Counted from the first letter of the stretch, positions 8,170 to 17,110 are shown. The stretch: DNA of 64,000 nucleotides from Microbacterium gubbeenense DSM 15944 (GCF_000422745.1 NZ_AUGQ01000009.1:1-64000); one strand, 5' to 3'. Notes: generated from the letters alone by a model not told the origin. Made by a program: numbers and translations.

Positions 8170-8754
8170 CTACGTGTCAAGCAGCATGTCCTCGCCGTCT
8201 GCAAGTTCGAAGAACTCGAGCTTGCGCATGCGAAGGTGTGCCGCTGCGACGTCCGCTTCCTCGGATCCGGCGTGGGGCACGACGCGCGTGCTTGTCAGCC
8301 GTAAAGTGTGGGCCGGCATGTCCATCGAGTAGGCCGGTGGGCAACTGTTCTGGTCGTCCATTCGGTCGATTCCGCGTAAATCGATAGATGTCAAACAGGC
8401 ACCAGCCGAGTATCCCGCGTACGTGAGGTTCGAGGACTCGGTCAGTGCAGCAGCGAGTCCAGCCTCGGTTGCAGCGCGGGCAAGTACGAACGCATTCCCG
8501 CCCACGACCCAAATTAAGTCAACGTTGTCGAGCCGCCGTTGGAGCGACCCAGCAGGGGATCGCCAGTAGTCCCGCAGATCGAGTTCTTCACTCCGGTATC
8601 CGAGTTGGGCGAGATCGTCGACTTCGCGATCCCAGCTGAGCATGCGCCGCTCGTACTCATCTAGCGCATTCATCACGATTAACGCCCTGCCACCGGCGTA
8701 CGTGAGAGCGGATGCGCGGCGCCCGAAGCGGTAAGAGCTAAGATACGTCCGCAT
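8170..8754 (-). CDS. Peptidase E-like (S51 / class I glutamine amidotransferase-like) protein
   Basis: The protein has 194 residues from ATG 8754. The core shows VDLIWVVGGNAFVLAR, then the nucleophile elbow TYAGYSAGAC with Ser about residue 116, and SMDMPAHTLRLT followed by VVPHAG. This is the S51 dipeptidase E fold, an Asp-peptide hydrolase related to the class I glutamine amidotransferases. The usual family carries G-x-S-A-G-A, which fits. An open frame continues upstream to 9237 without homology; ATG 8754 is preferred because TACCTT lies six bases upstream, consistent with a leaderless start. It acts in the cytoplasm. Confidence 0.75.
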   Translation of the reverse strand: MRTYLSSYRFGRRASALTYAGGRALIVMNALDEYERRMLSWDREVDDLAQLGYRSEELDLRDYWRSPAGSLQRRLDNVDLIWVVGGNAFVLARAATEAGLAAALTESSNLTYAGYSAGACLTSIDLRGIDRMDDQNSCPPAYSMDMPAHTLRLTSTRVVPHAGSEEADVAAAHLRMRKLEFFELADGEDMLLDT

Positions 8755-9066
8755 GCTTCTGAAGGTACCGTGGACAGTCACCGCCGATCGCGAGCGTCCT
8801 CCGCGATGCGTCTCACAGCGTGCCCTCCATCGACCGCGTAGCTCAACGGATCGTCGGGGGAAGGAACCAAGGGGGCGCGTCAACCGGCGGATCTCGATAC
8901 ACCGACGAGACGATCGCTGATGGGCAAACTCGCGGTTCGTTCCGTCAGACCCCGAGATCAGGTGGACTCGCTTCCTAGGCTCCACGAAGAACCGCCGCCA
9001 TTCGTGTGGCCCACAGAAGGAGTTCCGCACACCCGAAAGCGCTCGGCGAATCGATAACGTGTCCCT
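8755..9066. other. Intergenic stretch between divergent genes
   Basis: It holds two divergent leaderless-type promoters: TACCTT next to 8754 on the minus strand and TAACGT (9055-9060) on the plus strand. Nothing else is recognised. The minus-strand frame through it is an upstream extension with no family resemblance. Confidence 0.45.
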
Positions 9067-9591
9067 ATGGACACGGAGAACTGGGATCTCACAGATGAGA
9101 CTGGTCGCCCCGTAGGACGCTCGCACCCGCGGGGTGAGCCGATCCCTCGTGGTCTTTATCACGTCGTCGCGAGCGTGTGCGCCGTGCGGAGCGACGGTCG
9201 GGTCCTCCTGTCCCAGCGCGCGGCGTCCAAGGATCACCCGTTGGACTGGGAGATCCCGGCCGGAAGCGTGCTCGCGGGGGAGAGCAGTGTCGAAGGCGCC
9301 ATCCGGGAACTATGCGAAGAAGTCGGCATCGACGTGTCCAACGACTCAACGACGTTCATCGGTCGGTTCACAGAAGACTCAGCTCTCTTCGACTTGTACG
9401 CAGCGCCTGTTGCCAGCGAAGCGACTGTGAGTCCTGACGCCATCGAAGTGGCGGACACACGCTGGGTCACAATCGCGGAGTTCGACGAGATGTTCGCGTC
9501 CGGCGCTATGGCTGCGCCTTGGAAGCCGCGCATGGCGGCCTTCCGTAAGCGATTCGGCGAAGTCGTCAACGAGCTGAGCCCGGCTCGTTGA
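9067..9591 (+). CDS. NUDIX hydrolase
   Basis: The 174-residue protein has a complete Nudix box at about residues 66-88: G-x5-E-x7-R-E-L-x-E-E-x-G-I (GSVLAGE … RELCEEVGI). The conserved glutamates bind the Mg2+ that assists hydrolysis of a nucleoside-diphosphate-linked substrate. The N-terminal DETGRPVGRSHPRG and the WEIPAG strand resemble the isopentenyl-diphosphate isomerase/YfcD-like branch, which also includes housecleaning hydrolases. TAACGT (9055-9060) is six bases before ATG 9067, so the mRNA is probably leaderless. It is a single-gene unit. Confidence 0.9.
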   Translation: MDTENWDLTDETGRPVGRSHPRGEPIPRGLYHVVASVCAVRSDGRVLLSQRAASKDHPLDWEIPAGSVLAGESSVEGAIRELCEEVGIDVSNDSTTFIGRFTEDSALFDLYAAPVASEATVSPDAIEVADTRWVTIAEFDEMFASGAMAAPWKPRMAAFRKRFGEVVNELSPAR

Positions 9592-9731
9592 CGAGCTGAT
9601 TCCGTCGCCAGACGCACACCAACAAGGGGAGCACGACTACTCGAAGTACTGACGACGACTTCGGACTTGTTGATGGGCAACTGCATTACCTGTTTCGTTA
9701 CTGGTCGAACCCCGATGTCCGTGCTCGATTC

Positions 9732-10174
9732 TCATACCGGTGTTGGCACGTATCTGAGGACGTATGTCCTCCGGCGCGCGAAGCCTACGGATTCGTATAA
9801 CTTCAGGGCCGACTCGCGCGACGGGCGAGAAGTGAGATCCACGTGCGAAAGCACCGACGAACGGATTCGTCGGTGAGCGCTTCGCGCAGGAAGCGGGCAA
9901 TGCCGCGTCCGCGCGCCTGTTGTTCGACAACCACGTCCTCGACGATGCCGCGCCAGCCGGTGACAAGTGGGAAAGTCACGAGGGTTGCCATTCCGACAAC
10001 TAGTTCCGCGTCGCGCGCGACGAAGAGGTTTACGGCGGTCGCATCGATCGTTGCGTGCATGCGGTCGGGGTCGAAAGTGGCGGTCGACGACAACTGAGTG
10101 AGGAGAGCTTTCACCTGGCGAAAGTGGTCATTCGTCAGGGTCTCTACGACCTCGATATCAATGTCCTCCGTCAT
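9732..10174 (-). pseudogene. GNAT acetyltransferase interrupted by a frameshift
   Basis: From ATG 10174 the frame codes a normal GNAT start and core (VNLFVARDAELVVGMATL, VEDVVVEQQARGRGIARFL with the acetyl-CoA loop), then at about 9852-9860 loses the family pattern and stops at 9803 after an Arg-rich tail. The expected C-terminus is present in the next frame: VDLTSRPSRESALKLYESVGF, ending at TGA 9732-9734. The two frames join if one base is restored near CGTCGGTG at about 9855. This is either a decayed gene or a sequencing error; without it the protein would have about 147 residues. Confidence 0.8.
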
Positions 10175-10332
10175 GTCACCAAGCCGTTGCTTCCTGTTGT
10201 GAGCCGCGCAGTAACTTGTTAGATGATCCCGCTCCTCACTTCGAGGCGAGTTTCACGAGTTGTTGCCCTTGAGCGGCTGGACGATGGTCCGTAAATGGGA
10301 TGCATTTCAAGCAGCGTCCAGCTCAGTGGCGG

Positions 10333-11118
10333 CTACGGCATCGCACGGACGACGACCAGTGATCCTTCGAACGTCGGTTGCTGACGGAGTGCGCCGTGCG
10401 CGGCGTCCCATTCGCCGGAGTCGAGCGCGGTCTGTAGCGCCGCCGTGTACTGGCCGGCCTGCGTCGGATTGACAAAGCTCCAGGCCGAGCAGGCAGCTCG
10501 TGCCTCCGCGACAAGCAGCTCCTCTGGACGACCGTAGTAAGCCTCGTTGAAGCCGTCGGTGCAGTCGAGGGGGATCGGCACGAGGTCCACGGTCGCAGTC
10601 CCGCCCAAGCCCTCGACGAGCTGGGACATGGTCGGGTAGCGGCGGCGCTCCGTCGAGATGACACCCGGTGCGTACTTGGCAAGCCAGAAGCGATCGAGGA
10701 GGTGCGGATCGCAAGTCAGGATGACGACGGGACCGCGAGTGACGCGGCGAATCTCTGCGAGTCCGGCCGTCAAGTCACCCCACTGATGCACGGAGAAAGT
10801 CGTCATCGCCGCGTCGAAGGAGTTGTCGGGGAACGGGAGCGACTCGGCAACTGCGTCGATCGCCCGGCTGAGCACGGTCGGTCGCTGCTTGCGCATGCTG
10901 GCGGAGGGCTCGATCGCCGTCACGTCACGATCCGTGGGCTCGTAGCTGCCTGCTCCCGCTCCGACGTTGAGCACGGTACGCGCATCGCCGAGCGCGTCCC
11001 ACACGGCTTGCGCGATCCGCGGATCGGGACGGCGGTAGTCGCTGTATGTGTTCCCGATGACACCGTAGTCAGCATCGCCGGCGCTACCGTCCTGCTTCCT
11101 GAACTGTTCTGCGGTCAT
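10333..11118 (-). CDS. Class I SAM-dependent methyltransferase
   Basis: The protein has 261 residues from ATG 11118. Motif I is VLNVGAGAGSYEP at about residue 50, followed by an acidic AIEPSASM (motif II), and PFPDNSFDAAMTTFSVHQW with a conserved D for the post-II region. This is the Methyltransf_11 (UbiE-like) fold; RRPDPRIAQAVWDALG at the start and VVILTCDP later fit small-molecule methyltransferases. The acceptor is unknown. CAGGAT lies six bases upstream of the ATG, a weaker version of the leaderless pattern. Two overlapping inverted repeats about 100 bases upstream (11210-11238) could be an operator. Confidence 0.88.
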   Translation of the reverse strand: MTAEQFRKQDGSAGDADYGVIGNTYSDYRRPDPRIAQAVWDALGDARTVLNVGAGAGSYEPTDRDVTAIEPSASMRKQRPTVLSRAIDAVAESLPFPDNSFDAAMTTFSVHQWGDLTAGLAEIRRVTRGPVVILTCDPHLLDRFWLAKYAPGVISTERRRYPTMSQLVEGLGGTATVDLVPIPLDCTDGFNEAYYGRPEELLVAEARAACSAWSFVNPTQAGQYTAALQTALDSGEWDAAHGALRQQPTFEGSLVVVRAMP

Positions 11119-11209
11119 ACAGCGATCCTGGCACGAACGGCGCAGACACCCGTGGGCGGGGAGCGGCGGTTGCGGGGTTCGGGAGGGGGCAACGTCGTTT
11201 TGATCTGAC

Positions 11210-11238
11210 ATAATGTGCATTATCGGCTAACCCGATAA
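11210..11238. promoter_or_regulatory. Two overlapping inverted repeats, possible operator
   Basis: A 14-base inverted repeat (11210-11223, ATAATG then CATTAT with a 2-base centre) is followed directly by TTATCGG (11220-11226) and its complement CCGATAA (11232-11238). The pair lies just past the vapC stop and upstream of the methyltransferase gene, in otherwise GC-rich DNA. There is no T-tract, so a terminator is less likely than a protein site. Confidence 0.4.
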
Positions 11239-11243
11239 CGGCG

Positions 11244-11648
11244 TCAGAGCACCCCGACAACGTCGGTCTGCGAGAAATCCTTGCCTTTGTACAGCAGGCG
11301 CAGATCGTATGCACGCGCAAGCCCATACGAGAAGCAATCGCCGTAATTCAGGCGCGCCGGATGGTTGCTCTTGCCGAACTGCTGCCAGCCGATGTACGCA
11401 ACTTCGCTCATCACCTGATCAACCGGCTCGACCTGCAGGTCGATCTCGGCGCTGAGCTCGCGCAGCCGCTTCGCACCGTCGTCCGGACGCCTATGAGCGA
11501 CGACCATCAGCGCCTCCATCCACGTGCCGGCAGAGATCAGCACATTGCCGCGTCGCGCGGCAAGCTCATCGATATACAGGCCCGCGTCCGGCTCGTTCGT
11601 CAGGATCGCCATGAGTGCCGAGGTGTCGACGACGATCGGTCGGCTCAT
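11244..11648 (-). CDS. vapC: VapC-type PIN-domain ribonuclease toxin
   Basis: The 134-residue PIN-domain protein has its metal-binding acidic residues in VVDTSALMAIL near the N-terminus, in LNYGDCFSYGLA and in LLYKGKDF near the C-terminus. PIN toxins cut RNA (tRNA, rRNA or mRNA) when free and are held inactive by their partner. The ATG overlaps the upstream vapB stop by four bases (ATGA), the usual antitoxin-toxin arrangement. The LNYGDCF..A..LA block and closing KGxDFxxTD are typical of the VapC group paired with Rv0623-like antitoxins. Confidence 0.92.
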   Translation of the reverse strand: MSRPIVVDTSALMAILTNEPDAGLYIDELAARRGNVLISAGTWMEALMVVAHRRPDDGAKRLRELSAEIDLQVEPVDQVMSEVAYIGWQQFGKSNHPARLNYGDCFSYGLARAYDLRLLYKGKDFSQTDVVGVL

Positions 11649-11905
11649 GCAGGCACTCCGGACTCGTCGTAACCGATGATCTCGTCATCCGTCGGCGCGT
11701 CGTCGGCCACTGCGCCAGACGCACTCTCTGCCACCTGCCACAGCCGCGCCCGCACGGCCTCGTACTCGAATGAATCCGCGTCCTGAGCCCGCTGCAAGCG
11801 TTCCGCAAAAGCCCGCCGGGCCGCCTCCGTCATGCTCTCCCCTGTTGTCGCGGCGAGCTCGCGGAGCAGACGGTCGGCCTCCGGATCCTTGATATTGAAC
11901 GCCAT
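11645..11905 (-). CDS. vapB: VapB-type antitoxin (Rv0623/PSK-like)
   Basis: The 86-residue protein starts with MAFNIKDPEADRLLREL and then TGESMTEAARRAFAERL, the ribbon-helix-helix type of PSK_trans_fac antitoxin. The acidic C-terminal half (DDAPTDDEIIGYDESG) is the part that usually wraps the toxin. The -10 box TAGAAT (11912-11917, minus strand) is six bases from the ATG, so the message should be leaderless. The palindrome GTGATGTCAC just upstream (11922-11931) lies where an autorepressor would bind. Confidence 0.92.
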   Translation of the reverse strand: MAFNIKDPEADRLLRELAATTGESMTEAARRAFAERLQRAQDADSFEYEAVRARLWQVAESASGAVADDAPTDDEIIGYDESGVPA

Positions 11906-11966
11906 GGCACGATTCTAGACGGTGATGTCACGTTATAGAAACCCCCTCACCCGATAACCTCACGAC

Positions 11967-13277
11967 ATGACAGCGTCGTCCCCCATCGCCGAGCGGCTCT
12001 CCCGCATGATCCGAATCCCGACCGTCGCGGATCGCGGCCCCGAGCCGTTCGAGCAGTTCGTCGCGCTGCTCGAAGAGCTCTACCCGAAGGTGCACGCGAG
12101 CCTCGAGCGAGAGCGGATCACCGAACGCGGTCTTCTGTTCCGCTGGCGCGGAGCGGCGGAAAAGGATCCGGTCGTTCTCATGGCGCATTACGACGTCGTG
12201 CCGGCGAACGCCGACGAATGGGACGAGGATCCGTTCGGCGGTCGGATCGACCACGGCTGGGTGCACGGGCGCGGCGCGCTCGACGACAAGGGCCCGCTCA
12301 TCGTCATTCTCGAGGCCGTCGAGGCGCTGCTCGCGGAGGGCTTCACCCCTGCCCGCGACGTGTACCTCTCATTCGGCGGCAATGAGGAGACGTACGGCGA
12401 CGCGGCGCTCGCGATCTCCGAGCACCTGGACAATGCGGGGATCCGCCCCTGGCTCGTGATCGACGAGGGCGGCGCGGTCGTCGAGGCGCCCCTCCCCTTC
12501 ACGCGCGGCCGCGCCGCCATGATCGGCGTCGGCGAGAAGGGGCTCGTCACTCTGAGGCTGACCGCGTCGAGCGACCCCGGACACGCCTCCGCCCCGCACG
12601 GTCAGAGCGCGATCGACCGCCTCGCGCGCGCCGTGCGCCGCCTCTCCTCGCGCGTATTCCGGCCGCGCGCTCCCCTGGCGATCACGCGCATGCTCCAGAT
12701 CCTCGCGGACCGCGCCGTCGGGCCCGCGCGCCCGCTGTACGGACTCCTCGCGCGCAGCCGGATCCTCACCGGCCTCGTCTTCGCGGCCCTCGGCGGCGAA
12801 CCGGCCGCCCTCGTGCGCACGACGATCGCAGCGACGCTGCAAGATGGCGGATCCGCGGCGAACGTCCTGCCGGCGACCGCATCCGTAACCTTCAACCTGA
12901 GGTTGATACCAGGCGAGACCGTCGAGTCGGCGGCGCGCCGCGTCGCCAGAAGAATGCGCGACGCCAGCGTTCGGGTCAGCGTCGAGGAGGGATCGGATCC
13001 GACGCCGCTCTCCCCCGCCGACGGTCCTGCCTTCGACGCCATCGCCGCGGCCGTCGGCGCGACCTATTCAGACGCGACGGCGACGCCGTATCTCATGATG
13101 CAGGCCTCCGACTCGCGGCACTTCCACGCCATCTCCCCTCACGTTTACCGGTTCGCCCCGCTGGAGATGTCGGCGGAACAGCGCGCATCGATCCACGGCG
13201 TCGGGGAACGCGTCGAAGCACCAAGCCTCGAAAAGGGGCGCGACTTCCACGTCGCGCTGATCCGCGGCCTGTCATGA
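11967..13277 (+). CDS. M20-family metallopeptidase
   Basis: The 436-residue protein has the M20 zinc-site order: VLMAHYDVVPA (His ligand and following Asp), GRGALDDKG (bridging Asp), and GGNEETYG with the catalytic Glu pair, then PGHASAPHG and the lid domain with LPATASVTFNLRLIPG. This places it with the dipeptidase and carboxypeptidase branch (ArgE/DapE/CPS type); it should release amino acids from small peptides. TAACCT (11955-11960) lies six bases before ATG 11967, suggesting a leaderless mRNA. The last four bases overlap the start of the MFS transporter, so peptidase and transporter are coupled. Confidence 0.92.
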   Translation: MTASSPIAERLSRMIRIPTVADRGPEPFEQFVALLEELYPKVHASLERERITERGLLFRWRGAAEKDPVVLMAHYDVVPANADEWDEDPFGGRIDHGWVHGRGALDDKGPLIVILEAVEALLAEGFTPARDVYLSFGGNEETYGDAALAISEHLDNAGIRPWLVIDEGGAVVEAPLPFTRGRAAMIGVGEKGLVTLRLTASSDPGHASAPHGQSAIDRLARAVRRLSSRVFRPRAPLAITRMLQILADRAVGPARPLYGLLARSRILTGLVFAALGGEPAALVRTTIAATLQDGGSAANVLPATASVTFNLRLIPGETVESAARRVARRMRDASVRVSVEEGSDPTPLSPADGPAFDAIAAAVGATYSDATATPYLMMQASDSRHFHAISPHVYRFAPLEMSAEQRASIHGVGERVEAPSLEKGRDFHVALIRGLS

Positions 13278-14671
13278 CCGTGTGGGCGGTCGTCGGCTTC
13301 CTCGCCGTCGTCGAATTCACGAGCGGCATCCTGCAGGGCTACTACACGCCGATGCTCACCGATATCGCGCGGGCGCTCGACATCCACGACGCGGACGTGA
13401 ACTGGTTCGAGGGCACGCAGCTCATGCTCTCGGCCCTCGTCGTGCCCGCGTTCGCCAAGCTCGGCGACATGATCGGCCACAAGCGCATGCTGCTGATCTC
13501 GACGGCGATCGTCGCCGTGGCGTCCCTCGCCCTGCCGTTCGCGACGACGTTCTGGGCGTTCCTCGTGTGCTGGGCGATCCAGGGCGTCTACGTCGTGTGG
13601 CTCCCCCTCGAGGTTGCGCTGGTGTTCTCCCGCACGCGCGGGCTGTCGGGGGATGCCGCCGGGATCACCGCGAAGGCAGCCGGTGTGCTCGTCGCGGCGC
13701 TCGAGGCGGGCGCGATCACGGGCGCACTGGCCGGCGGGGCCCTCATCGACGCCATCGATCTGCGCACCGTGCTGCTCGTGCCCGGCATCGCCGTCGCGAT
13801 CTGCTTCTTCGTGATCCTGTTCGGCGTACGCGAGTCGTCGGTGCAGACGGGCGGGCGCCTCGACACGACGGGCCTCGTGCTCATCTCGTTCGCGCTCATC
13901 GCGTTCACAGGCGGCCTGAGCTTGTTGCGCATCAGCGGCCCGACCGACGCGGTCGCCTGGCTCGTCACGATCGCCGGCGCGGCGCTCATCGTGCCGTTCG
14001 TCGCGTGGGAACGGCGCCAGGCGGATCCGGTCATCGACATCGCCATGTTCCGCGACCCCGCGCTGTGGCCAGTATTCCTCACGGCCGGTCTCTTCGGCGT
14101 GAGCGTTCTCGGCGCCCAGGCCCCGCTGTCGACGTTCGCGCGCACGGATCCCGCAGTCGCCGGCTTCGGCCTCGGCACCACGGGCTTCGCGACGTCGCTG
14201 ATCATCGGCGTTTACCTCATCGCGATGATCGCCGGAGCCCTGACATATCCGGTGCTCGCGCGCGCCACATCGCCGCGAGCCGCGCTCATCACGGCGGCGG
14301 GGCTCGTCGGCGTCGGGTACCTGATGTTCCTGCCGATGCACGACACCTACGCGCAGGTCATCGTCAACATGGTCGTCGCGGGCATCGGATCCGGTGCCCT
14401 CGTCGGCGCGCTCCCCGCGACCGCGGCGGCCGCCGCGCCGCCCACGCAGACGGGCGTGGCGACCGGGCTGACGAACTCCGTGAAGACCGTCGGCGGGGCG
14501 ATCGCCTCCTGCGCCTTCGGCATCGCGCTCGCGACCGGGCTCACGGCGGCCACCGCTGGATCCCTCACCGGGTACATGACCGTCTGGATCGTGTGCGGGG
14601 CGACCGCGATCGCCGCCGCCCTCGCGCTGACCGTCGTGCCGAGGAACGCCTTCCGCCTCGCGCGCGACTGA
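13274..14671 (+). CDS. MFS transporter
   Basis: The 465-residue membrane protein has about twelve to fourteen hydrophobic helices and the major facilitator A-motif in FAKLGDMIGHKRMLL between helices 2 and 3. An early charged loop has NWFEGTQLMLSALVVPAFAKLGD. Length and pattern fit the DHA2-like drug:H+ antiporters more than sugar porters. It overlaps the peptidase gene by ATGA (13274-13277) and is probably translated with it, which may mean export or uptake of a peptide or derivative. It is convergent with the UvrA-like gene, seven bases away. Confidence 0.9.
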   Translation: MTVWAVVGFLAVVEFTSGILQGYYTPMLTDIARALDIHDADVNWFEGTQLMLSALVVPAFAKLGDMIGHKRMLLISTAIVAVASLALPFATTFWAFLVCWAIQGVYVVWLPLEVALVFSRTRGLSGDAAGITAKAAGVLVAALEAGAITGALAGGALIDAIDLRTVLLVPGIAVAICFFVILFGVRESSVQTGGRLDTTGLVLISFALIAFTGGLSLLRISGPTDAVAWLVTIAGAALIVPFVAWERRQADPVIDIAMFRDPALWPVFLTAGLFGVSVLGAQAPLSTFARTDPAVAGFGLGTTGFATSLIIGVYLIAMIAGALTYPVLARATSPRAALITAAGLVGVGYLMFLPMHDTYAQVIVNMVVAGIGSGALVGALPATAAAAAPPTQTGVATGLTNSVKTVGGAIASCAFGIALATGLTAATAGSLTGYMTVWIVCGATAIAAALALTVVPRNAFRLARD

Positions 14672-14678
14672 CGGCCGC

Positions 14679-17045
14679 TCAGCCGACGACGTACTCGGCG
14701 AGGTGCTCGCCCGTCAGCGTCGCGCGCGCGGCGACGAGATCCGCGGGCGTGCCCTCGAAGACGACTGTGCCGCCCTCGTGCCCCGCGCCCGGGCCCATGT
14801 CGATGATCCAGTCGGCGTGCGCCATCACGGCCTGGTGGTGCTCGATCGCGATGACCGAGACGCCCGAGTCGACGAGGCGGTCGAGCATCGCGAGCATGCG
14901 ATCGACGTCGGCGAGGTGCAGACCGGTCGTCGGCTCGTCCAGCACGTAGACGGACGCCCCCTCCGTCATCTGCACCGCGAGCTTCAGCCGCTGGCGCTCG
15001 CCGCCCGAGAGGGTGTTGAGGGCCTGGCCGAGCGCCACATAGCCCAGGCCGACGTCGACGAGGCGCTGCAGGATCTTCGCCGCCGCCGGTACCTTCGACT
15101 CCCCCGCCGAGAAGAACTCGAGCGCCTCGGTCGCCGGCATATCGAACACGTCGGCGATCGACTTCTCGCCGAGCGTGTAGTCGAGCACCTCGGCCATGAA
15201 CCGGCGCCCGCCGCAGTCCTCGCACGGCGTCGTGACGCCCTGCATGAACCCGAACTCGGTCGTGATCACGCCGTTGCCCTTGCAGGTCGGGCACGCGCCC
15301 TCGCTGTTCGCGCTGAACAGGGCCGGCTTCACGCCGTTCGCCTTCGCGAACGCCTTGCGCACCGGTTCGAGCAGCCCTGTGTACGTGGCGGGGTTGCTGC
15401 GAGAGGATCCCTTGATCGCCCCCTGATCGACGAACACCACGCCGTCGCGCCCCGCAAGCTGCTCGGAGACGAGCGAGCTCTTCCCGGATCCGGCGACGCC
15501 CGTCAGCGCGACCAGCACGCCCGTCGGGATGTCGACGTCGACGTTCTGCAGGTTGTTGGCCGTCGCGCCGCGGATCTCGAGCGCGCCCGTCGAGGCCCGC
15601 ACGGCCTCCTTCACGCGCGCACGATCGTCGAGGTGCCGCCCCGTGACGGTGTCGGCGGCGCGCAGTCCGTCGACGGATCCGGTGAAGACGATCTCACCGC
15701 CCGCCGCGCCCGCGCCCGGGCCGACGTCGACGACGTGATCGGCGATCACGATCGTCTCGGGCTTGTGCTCCACGACGAGCACGGTGTTGCCCTTGTCGCG
15801 CAGCTGCACCAGCAGCCGGTTCATGCGCTCGATGTCGTGCGGGTGCAGGCCCGCGGTCGGCTCGTCGAAGACGTAGGTGACGTCGGTCAGGGGCGAGCCG
15901 AGGTGCTTGATCATCTTCAGGCGCTGCGCCTCTCCCCCGGAGAGGGTGCTCGCGCCGCGATCGAGGGACAGGTAGCCGAGCCCGATGTCGACGAAGGAGG
16001 CGAGCAGATCATCGAGCGCGTCGAGCAGGGTCTTCGCCCCCGGCTCGTCGATAGCGCGCACCCATTCGAGCAGGTCGCTGACCTGCATGGCGCAGCAGTC
16101 CGCGATGTTCTTCCCGGCGATCTTCGCCGAGCGCGCCGGCTCCGCCAGCCGCGTGCCCCCGCACTCGGGGCACGGCGCGAACGCGACCGCGCGATCCACG
16201 AACGCACGGATGTGCGACTGCATCTGCTCCCGGTCCTTCGTGAGCATCGACTGCTGCACCTTCGGCACGAGGCCCTGATAGGTCATGTTCGTGCCGCCGA
16301 TCTTGACCTTCACCCCATCGCGGTAGAGGAAAGCGTCGAGCTCGTCATCGGTGAAGTCGTTCACGGGCTTATCGGGGTCGAAGAAGCCCGACTCCGCATA
16401 GAACCGCACGCTCCAGCCGCCGACCTTGTACCCCGGGATGAGGATCGCGCCCTCGTTGACCGACTTCGTGCCGTCGTAGAGCTGCGCGAGATCGAGATCG
16501 CTCACGCGTCCCGTGCCGTCGCACCCGGGGCACATTCCGCCGAGCACGTTGAACTCGGCGCGCTGCCGCTTCGTGTTGCCCGCGCGCTCGATGAGGATCG
16601 CGCCGGAGGCCTTGACGCTGGGCGTATTGAACGAGAACGCGTTCGGCGGGCCGATCTGCGGATCGCCCATGCGGCTGAACAGCATGCGCAGGTACGCGTT
16701 GGCATCGCTCGCCGTTCCGACGGTCGAGCGGATGTTCGCGCTGAGGCGCTCCTGGTCGACGAGGATCGCGGTCGTCAGCCCCTCGAGCGAATCCACGTCG
16801 GGGCGCCCCAGCTGCGACATGAAGCCCTGCACGAACGAGCTGTACGTCTCGTTGATGAGCCGCTGCGACTCGCTGGCGATCGTGTCGAATGCGAGCGAGC
16901 TCTTGCCGGATCCGGAGACGCCCGTGAAGACCGTCAGACGTCTCTTCGGCAGATCGACGTCGACGTTCTTGAGGTTGTTCTCGCGGGCGCCGCGCACCCG
17001 GATCGTGTCGTGATGGTCAGCGGCATGGGGCGTCGAGTCGGGCAT
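14679..17045 (-). CDS. UvrA-like ABC protein (drug-resistance/UvrA2 type)
   Basis: The 788-residue protein is clearly related to excinuclease UvrA: GVSGSGKSSLAFDT and later GVAGSGKSSL (two Walker A sites), LSGGEAQRLKM and LSGGERQRLKL signatures, FDEPTAGLHPHD and LDEPTTGLHLAD Walker B sites. Zinc-finger cysteines are in CPGCDGTG, CPECGG and CPTCKG…CEDCGG. It is shorter than housekeeping UvrA (about 950), as for the UvrA2/DrrC-like group that lacks the UvrB-binding part and is linked to resistance to DNA-binding drugs. ATG 17045 is used; a -10 TACAAT lies at 17076-17081. Confidence 0.88.
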   Translation of the reverse strand: MPDSTPHAADHHDTIRVRGARENNLKNVDVDLPKRRLTVFTGVSGSGKSSLAFDTIASESQRLINETYSSFVQGFMSQLGRPDVDSLEGLTTAILVDQERLSANIRSTVGTASDANAYLRMLFSRMGDPQIGPPNAFSFNTPSVKASGAILIERAGNTKRQRAEFNVLGGMCPGCDGTGRVSDLDLAQLYDGTKSVNEGAILIPGYKVGGWSVRFYAESGFFDPDKPVNDFTDDELDAFLYRDGVKVKIGGTNMTYQGLVPKVQQSMLTKDREQMQSHIRAFVDRAVAFAPCPECGGTRLAEPARSAKIAGKNIADCCAMQVSDLLEWVRAIDEPGAKTLLDALDDLLASFVDIGLGYLSLDRGASTLSGGEAQRLKMIKHLGSPLTDVTYVFDEPTAGLHPHDIERMNRLLVQLRDKGNTVLVVEHKPETIVIADHVVDVGPGAGAAGGEIVFTGSVDGLRAADTVTGRHLDDRARVKEAVRASTGALEIRGATANNLQNVDVDIPTGVLVALTGVAGSGKSSLVSEQLAGRDGVVFVDQGAIKGSSRSNPATYTGLLEPVRKAFAKANGVKPALFSANSEGACPTCKGNGVITTEFGFMQGVTTPCEDCGGRRFMAEVLDYTLGEKSIADVFDMPATEALEFFSAGESKVPAAAKILQRLVDVGLGYVALGQALNTLSGGERQRLKLAVQMTEGASVYVLDEPTTGLHLADVDRMLAMLDRLVDSGVSVIAIEHHQAVMAHADWIIDMGPGAGHEGGTVVFEGTPADLVAARATLTGEHLAEYVVG

Positions 17046-17110
17046 ACGAATAATGGTTGCACGGTCGCGGACTAGATTGTAGGGATGCGCCACCGCGATC
17101 GGACTCATCC

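Noticed and set aside
8838..8900. tRNA-like GTAGCTCAACGGA string
   Set aside because: No matching acceptor stem, anticodon stem or T arm could be found around it.
9592..9731. Small gene between the NUDIX gene and the broken acetyltransferase
   Set aside because: Open frames there have no start signal or family resemblance, and part of them overlap the displaced acetyltransferase C-terminus.
11229..11960. Ten-base direct repeat ACCCGATAAC flanking vapBC, as possible attachment or target duplication
   Set aside because: One copy is part of the M20 peptidase -10 box and the other part of an inverted repeat; no integrase or transposase is present, so chance or promoter similarity is simpler.
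14703..17075. 790-codon plus-strand frame opposite the UvrA-like gene
   Set aside because: Antisense shadow; the minus strand has all UvrA motifs.
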